From Roridomyces roridus (taxonomy: Eukaryota; Basidiomycota; Agaricomycetes; Agaricales; Mycenaceae): DNA of 64,000 nucleotides. The notes beneath the pieces are model-generated. The model was not told the DNA's origin. It worked only from the letters and a program-made list of their open reading frames with translations, and did no database searches. Positions 58,334 to 64,000 of the stretch are shown here, piece by piece. Position 1 is the first letter of the stretch; every line of letters begins with the position of its first letter. The position numbers and the translations under genes were made by a program. The stretch is taken from the NCBI GenBank assembly GCA_029378245.1, contig JARKIF010000022.1, forward strand, positions 1 through 64,000. Direction: 5' to 3'.

Positions 58334-58980
58334 TAGTGCTGGCCAAAAATACGATATGGGAAAATATATTTTGAATATATTCAGGTGAATATGGATATGA
58401 TACGAGCTCTGGGGTCCAATCAGATATGAATACGTCTGAATGTGAATACAATAAAATATGGATATGAATACAATATGCAGTGAGCATATTGAAATATATT
58501 CAGATACGCCGGCCACTGGCAATGAGGCTCAAATCAGGCTCGGAGAGCACGGCAATCACAGAATTGATAATGATCTTGATGATCGGCACCGGTGTCCCGC
58601 TTTGCTAACAGTGATTTGCTTGTGCAAAATACCCAAAATGGAAATTTGATTTGAATGCCGAGTGATCCTTGGTCCGAATACTTCTTCTCCATGAACTTGT
58701 TAGCTACTGGTTGACATTACAATGCTGGAGAGCGTGTCAGCCAATGTTGTGACACAATGTTGGGCCAAGACACAACCAAGTGGGGACTCACAAGGGCCTG
58801 GACTGGGTGGTTCATGCAGGGTAGAATATATTTGAATATATCCAAAATATATTTGTATCGTATTCACCATGGTGAATACGATACACTAGAAATACGATAC
58901 AAGTGCGGTGAGGTGAATATGATATGGATATGAATATAATACGGGATTTAGCGTATCGTATTCATATTTGGCCAGCACTA
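58334..58980. mobile_element. Non-autonomous hAT-type element, 647 bp, AT-rich
   Basis: The left end TAGTGCTGGCCAAAAATACG is matched, inverted, by TAGTGCTGGCCAAATATGAA at the right end. GTAGTAAA is duplicated directly outside (58326-58333 and 58981-58988). An 8-bp duplication with TAGNG-type termini is the hAT pattern. The interior is rich in GAATATG and ATACGATA words in both orientations and has no transposase. Confidence 0.8.
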
Positions 58981-59002
58981 GTAGTAAACACGCCACGCCA
59001 AA

Positions 59003-60297
59003 GGGCATCGCCCACCTTATGTCAGCACGTCACATGATATCTGCGTGTCCTCTTTCCTCCTAGCCTTCCCGCTTCAATCCTCGCTTTCCACCCTCGGAAT
59101 CCACTTCAAAAGTGTCCCTGATCACTCTCCCGACGTACACGATGACCCTCCTCGCAACAACGAGGCCTGGGCTTCAAGATTTCGCCCAGCATCGCAGCGG
59201 CCAATGGGCACACCGTCGGACATCTTAAACGCCCTCTTCTGGGCGTGGTGGGTCTCATAACTCATGTAGCGACGAGTTTATGGTGTCATAATGCTGTTTG
59301 GATGGGAATTTGGACATTGTGGGGCCCCTGGTGCGTCGCTGTCGCTGGCCCAGCGCCGCGCTCATTCTGCATTCACATATCTTTGCACAGGACCTTTGAG
59401 AGGTGATTGTCTTCCTCGGATTCGATACGGTGCCATTTCCAACACCTACCGTCGTGCCTGTGAGGCCTTCCAGCCCGATAGAGACCACCGCCGTTGTCTC
59501 ACCCTTTATTCTGCCCGGAGCATCTCTCCTCGCATTACCGCCGACCAATCGGGCCCAAGCACCATTCTCACTATCCTCTCCTTGCCCTGCGCCGCTCAGT
59601 GCGTTTCCCGTTTGTCCGACCCTCGCTGCCGCTGTCCCTCCGAAAGTGTATCCCGACTCAGTACTCCACGCCCCAGTACGCCACGGAGCCGGTCTTGTGG
59701 CACGAACGCTTCCACCAGCGCAGTGTTGCAGACTGCCGTGGTGCGCTCCTCCGGACTTTCCGTGTTTTCGTTCGCATTGGTGTTCCATCTCATGGGGATG
59801 TTCTTACACACGGGCGGGTATGCTCGCTGCTGCCTGGGCGACTGTAGACGGCCAAATCTTACGGTGCGGGGCACGCTGGTTGTTGCTGGTGTGCTTCGAT
59901 GTGGCAGTGTGGCCTGAGATGGGGGGTTTGACTCGTACTTCCAATGTTTTGCTCCGTAACTAGACGATGAATGTCTTTATCACACCATTCTATCGATCCC
60001 GCAAAGCAAAATTGTCGGGAAACATTCAAACAGGTGACTGGGAATGAGGGATGGGCCAGTAAGCTCCCAATAAGTAAGTACTCGTCAAGTTTATGGACTC
60101 TGGACTTGATGTTGCCAACTTTGACTTGAAACCTTAATTCCATACGTGCATGAAATTCAATAAAGTCTTGAGCACCTCTGGGAATGTTTTCCGAGCCAGC
60201 GGCGCGTCCATTGGGCGCGAAACGAGGCCGGACGATGAGGCTGGGGAGAGATCACGGACATTGCACGTGACGTGCTGACATAAGGTGGGCGATGCCC
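59003..60297. mobile_element. Putative element with long inverted ends, 1.3 kb
   Basis: GGGCATCGCCCACCTTATGT followed by CAGCACGTCAC at 59003-59033 is repeated inverted at 60267-60297 without mismatch. Partial homology extends further inward (GAGGCC..GG; CCAATGG.C). No target duplication was recognised. Inside, frames at 59290-59960 overlap each other without motifs. It abuts the hAT-type element. Confidence 0.5.
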
Positions 60298-61139
60298 GTT
60301 GACAGCTCGTGATTACTACAGGACTAAGATCGTGCTGTGCTCAGAAGACGGGGAGAGGGGATTTGAGACTCTTCATGACACTTGCGGAACCAAGGACTTC
60401 GCGAGGACTGATGAGTCGGAGCGAGTGAGAACCAGGGAAGGTGTCACAATAAAACCAGCGTGGACGTTGAGGTTACAATCGGCCAGCCGTACCAGACAGA
60501 ACCCCGAGAGGGCTTGATGGCCTGCGAGCGAGGTTGAGGTACTGCGGGGAGAAGCTTCTGGGCTTCGCGGAAGGAGCGGCAGATTACCAATGGGATGAGT
60601 ATCCGAGGGCAGAGGGAGGACAAGTCGACATGAGGGAGGCAGGAAGAAGAGGGAGGGAAGAAAATGCATTGACGTGGCATCACTGTCGCGTCAAAAGCAA
60701 TGCCGTGGCGCGCACGGACCAACTCTTGAGGAACCGAACAAATTCTGAAAGTTTTCCTAAGTCCAAAGGACGATGTAGATTAGCAATTCTATCATCGACA
60801 CCAGTAGTACCGGCAAACCTATGAGAGGCAGTGGTGACTATCAAGGGAGTGCATGTCTATATGGCTCTATGAAGGGCCAACGGATCTATCACTGTCTATT
60901 GCGCGATGGCGTGTCTACCATAGTTACGCTGCGTCTATGTGGGCAGACAGCGTTTCCAGATGCAAGCTTGAGGGAAGATCATGGTTCAGGACAAGTGGGG
61001 GGAGAGGCTGGAGGGGAGAAGGGAGAGGTGGCCCACGCGACACGAACACTCTGTTTAAATGGATGCCAACTTGATGCCAACCGTCAAGCGGACTCCTACA
61101 GGTACGTCAAGGGACAAGAGATGTGATATTCACGAAAGC
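60298..61139. other. Intergenic, nothing recognised
   Basis: Short frames on both strands lack motifs. Two purine-rich tracts occur near 60600-60660 and 60990-61030. Confidence 0.35.
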
Positions 61140-61233
61140 AATCCATAGTTGATCCATAGTGCCCATAGTACTGCAGAGTGCTATGGGCACTATGGCATGC
61201 TATGGCTCGGCTAGTGTTTTCCTGATGCGTCGG
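61140..61233. repeat. CATAGTGCCC palindromic words with CATCAGGAAAAC end (right relic)
   Basis: CCATAGTGCCCATAGTACTG, GCTATGGGCACTATGG and the terminal GTTTTCCTGATG are the same words as at 57049-57165, in the opposite orientation. Confidence 0.5.
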
Positions 61234-61558
61234 GATGCGTTGTGAGAGCCTTGAAGGGAAAAGCTCGAACGGAGGAAGAGGAGTTTATGTGTGTTTCTTC
61301 TTATCCTCTCTCGTACATATTGCAATAAGACCATAACAATATGTTGCCGACACAAGTTGTTCTTAATTAGGGAAAAATGTCACCCTAGGGCTGTGTTTTC
61401 CGGATCATGAGAGAGTTTGTACAGATTTGTGCCTGCCACGCTGGCATCTTCTTTGCTTCTTACCACCATCCTGTCTGCAGTGTCCGGCTGTGGTGAGCCA
61501 CACTCATTGCTGGTCTTTCTTCTCAGAGATGCATAACTATCTGCAGACCACTTTCATA

Positions 61559-64000
61559 ATGTCTCACCATCACCTACTAGGAGCCTCACCTGTGAATATT
61601 CAAGGTGTGTGAAACCTTGCCGGATGGAATCAATTCTAATTCTTCCCAAGCCCTAGGTGGCACGGGAGGTCCCGGCGGAGAAGGGGGTTCAAAAGGGGGT
61701 CAGGGAGGTGCTGGAGAAGGTGGCATCGTGAATGTGTATGTTCCTTTTTTGACCAGAATCTATTGCATTCATTCTTCATGTAGCAGCATCCATCAGGGTC
61801 AAGGGTTGATTCAGATCTCCTGCTATCAATTTCCCAGCTGATATTCTCGCAGATTGGGACCTGTTTTGTTCCAGTGGTTGGGAAATCCTCCTGATACTCA
61901 GGACAGACAGCATCAGCTGCAAGAGCTTCGGCATGAAGATACTGGGTCCTGGTTGCTTGAGCATGATCAGCTCATCAGTTGGAAAAATATGCCAGGCACC
62001 TTGTGGATCCAGGGAATCTGTGTGTTGGCCTCATTTCAATGCTCATCATATCTAATGTATTTCAGCCGGAACGGGCAAAAGTGTACTCAGGTACTTCATC
62101 ATTTCACTCCATTATCTCTACTGAAATGAACAGCTCAACAATTATTCGGCACCTTGTTGAGGCAGAGAACACAGTCTCATACTTCTTTTTTGACTTTAGG
62201 AATGACAGACAGAGCCTGGATATCATGTTGCGCTCTATTGTCTGGCAGCTTTCTGGGAAATCACTGTCTCCACATGATGCACTTTCCCATCTTTATACAA
62301 GACTGGGAAATGGTACCATACAGCCACGGGTTAACGATCTTCAAGACCTCCTTGAAACTTTAATTGGGGAATTGGAACATGCATTCATTGTCATCGATGG
62401 ACTGGATGAATGTCACAAGAATGACTGGACAAAGCTTGTGATGTTTGTTCACAAACATTTTGCTGCTTCCACAAAAGGGCTGCATCTGCTGTTCACGAGC
62501 CAACCTCTCCAGGAATTCCAGACTGGGTTCAAGCACATTCCTTGCATACAGTTGGATTCATCAATCTTGCATGAGGATATAGGATCCTTTGTGCACAGCA
62601 AGATTCTGGCAATGTCCAATAATGTTGAGCATGCCAAAGCAGTTACAGAACAAATTGTGAAAAAGAGCAATGGAATGTAAGTCAGATCAGTATTCCTGGC
62701 CAAGACTAAATAGCTACATAGGTTCCGTATGGCCGCTTGCCTCATTATTGAGCTAGGGCATTATCCTTGGGAGGATGCTTGGGATAGTGCCCTGGTGGCC
62801 CTTCCAGCTGAACTGTCCAGTATTTACAGCCGCTTCCTTAAACATGCAATGGATGTACCAGGAGTGGCCTCAGACTTCATTCAAGCAATTCTACGGTGGC
62901 TATTATTCTCCGAGAGAGAATTGTCTGCAAAGGAACTTGCAGATGCCATTGCTTTTCGCTTGGACTTGCCAAATTTTGACTTCTCCAACCTGGATACATC
63001 AATATATTGCCCCCACAGGCGGACGGGAAATGTGCAGATCTTCAAACTGCTTGATGGGCTCATTGTGATTACCACACGTAAAGCGGGGAGAGATTCAATC
63101 AGTTTTGCGCACTCATCAGTGCGAGACTATGTCCTTTCCAACAAGTTTTATGAAGAGTATGCATCCATTTTTGATCTTAGTGAGAATATCTCACAAAGAT
63201 TCATTGCACAAAACTGTATCCGTTATCTGCTTGTGTTTTCAGAAAAAGATGATATTAGCGCTCTGGACCTGAAGGAGTACCCACTTGCAAGATATGCAGC
63301 TTATACCTGGTTCAATCACTTGCAACAATGTGATGACACCGACCAGGAGGAGCTGCTCCCAGCAACAATGCATTTGCTTAAAGATGGAAGTAGCCAATAC
63401 ACCATGCTGTATAAATTACAGTGGAAATACAGACGGAGAGGGAATGGCCATACTGGACCAGTGATTTGTATGTGTGCAGAGATCGGGTTTCAAAGAGGGG
63501 TGTGTTATTTGCTTGTTGCTAGGAAGGTGTCAGTTGATGCCATTGACAAAGTGGATGGCAGGACATCACTGCACCATGCCTCCAAGGGTGGCCACCTTGA
63601 TGTTGCAAAGCTGCTCATAGAACATGGGGCATCAGTTGATGCTGCTCAAAATGATGGCCAGACTCCGCTCCACCAGGCATCTCGGAATGGTCACTTTGAT
63701 GTTGCAAAGCTGCTCATAGAACATGGGGCACTAGTCAGTGCTGCTGAAAATGATGGCTGGACTCCGCTCCATCGGGCATCTCGGAATGGTCACTTTGATG
63801 TTGCAAAGCTGCTCATACAACATGGGGCATCAGTCGATGCTGCCGCAATTGATGGCTGGACTCCGCTGCACTGGGCATCCTGGCAGGGCCACCTTGATGT
63901 TGCACAGCTGCTCATAGAACATGGGGCACCAGTCAGTGCTGCTGAAAATGATGGCTGGACTCCGCTCCATCGGGCATCTCGGAATGGTCACTTTGATGTT
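61559..64000 (+). CDS. NACHT-ankyrin NLR-type receptor, 3' end beyond window
   Basis: Six exons so far: 61559-61604, 61657-61735, 61853-62019, 62066-62090, 62134-62676 and 62722 to the window end. The N terminus is short (MSHHHLLGASPVNIQG) and is followed by a glycine-rich segment (GGTGGPGGEGGSKGGQGGAG). LGPVLFQWLGNPPDTQDRQH and a WLLEHDQLISWK block come next. The P loop GISGTGKSVLS is assembled from three exons. Walker B is FIVIDGLDECH, with LLFTSQP after it. A helical NACHT C-terminal region follows, with SFAHSSVRDYVLS, a typical winged-helix-end motif. Four full 33-residue ankyrin repeats and part of a fifth then run to the edge (DGWTPLHRASRNGHFDVAKL). Family knowledge: fungal NLRs of this build act as cytosolic sensors in heterokaryon incompatibility or defence. 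The Gly-rich N terminus occurs in many mushroom NLRs. The open frame is intact to the window edge. Confidence 0.85.
63554..64000 (+). repeat. 99-bp ankyrin repeats, nearly identical in DNA
   Basis: Units start at 63554, 63653, 63752, 63851 and 63950, exactly 99 bases apart. About 68 bases ending at the window edge are identical to those one double-unit (198 bp) earlier. Differences cluster in the PLH.AS..GH.D positions (Q/W, Q/R/W, RN/WQ, F/L). Confidence 0.85.

Noticed and set aside
59255..59963. Overlapping frames of 177-208 codons on both strands
   Set aside because: Several frames are open at once in a GC-rich stretch within an inverted-repeat element. None has motifs, a hydrophobic pattern or splice support.

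Overview
The window is nuclear DNA of a filamentous basidiomycete, most likely a mushroom-forming Agaricomycete. The genes are split by short introns (mostly 45-65 nt, GT-AG with CTNAC-like branch sites). Several families seen here are, to my knowledge, expanded in or typical of that class: a DUF6535 protein, a DUF6533 membrane protein, a STE3-type pheromone receptor, a copper-radical glyoxal oxidase, a sedolisin, and a NACHT-ankyrin NLR. I joined exons by hand; most models have consistent phase from start to stop. Genus-level placement is not possible from the sequence alone.

Layout. 0.3-3.5 kb: a 1022-residue transposase-like protein. 4.1-6.0 kb: an eight-exon seven-TM-like protein. 6.9-7.5 kb (-): the acidic hinge subunit of respiratory complex III (QCR6). 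8.1-10.9 kb (-): a DUF6535 membrane protein. 11.1-12.3 kb (-): a dead short-chain dehydrogenase with a stop codon and an inserted MITE. 12.7-14.1 kb: a putative inverted-repeat element. 14.2-16.1 kb (-): a DUF6533 membrane protein. 16-26 kb is gene-poor: a MITE carrying telomere-like repeats, a CACTA-type element, a hairpin MITE, and two diverged paralogues of an unrecognised Cys/His protein. 26.1-27.4 kb (-): a monoacylglycerol-lipase-like hydrolase. 30-38.4 kb is a dense block of mainly secreted products: glyoxal oxidase, two small secreted proteins, an F-box protein and a sedolisin protease. 40-41.5 kb: a DUF202-like fragment. 42.4-43.9 kb (-): an IES2/INO80 subunit. 46.1-47.2 kb: a STE3 receptor, followed by a 1.6-kb inverted-repeat element with a 9-bp target-site duplication. 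50.3-50.8 kb (-): a ribosomal stalk protein P1 homologue with an odd C terminus. 52.0-52.9 kb: a CipC-like stress protein. 53.5-55.4 kb: a cluster of tRNA-like units. 57-61.2 kb: nested inverted-repeat elements including a hAT-type element. 61.6 kb to the end: the first part of an NLR whose ankyrin repeats are nearly identical in DNA.

How the genes fit together. Housekeeping functions (complex III, INO80 remodelling, ribosomal stalk) are scattered between accessory genes. Glyoxal oxidase (H2O2 supply for ligninolysis), the sedolisin and the small secreted proteins fit a saprotrophic secretome. The STE3 receptor and the NLR are self/non-self recognition genes but lie 14 kb apart, and I saw no pheromone precursor near the receptor. 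The intergenic space is full of non-autonomous DNA transposons, several with clear target-site duplications, so the window is an accessory, transposon-rich region with a few conserved genes.
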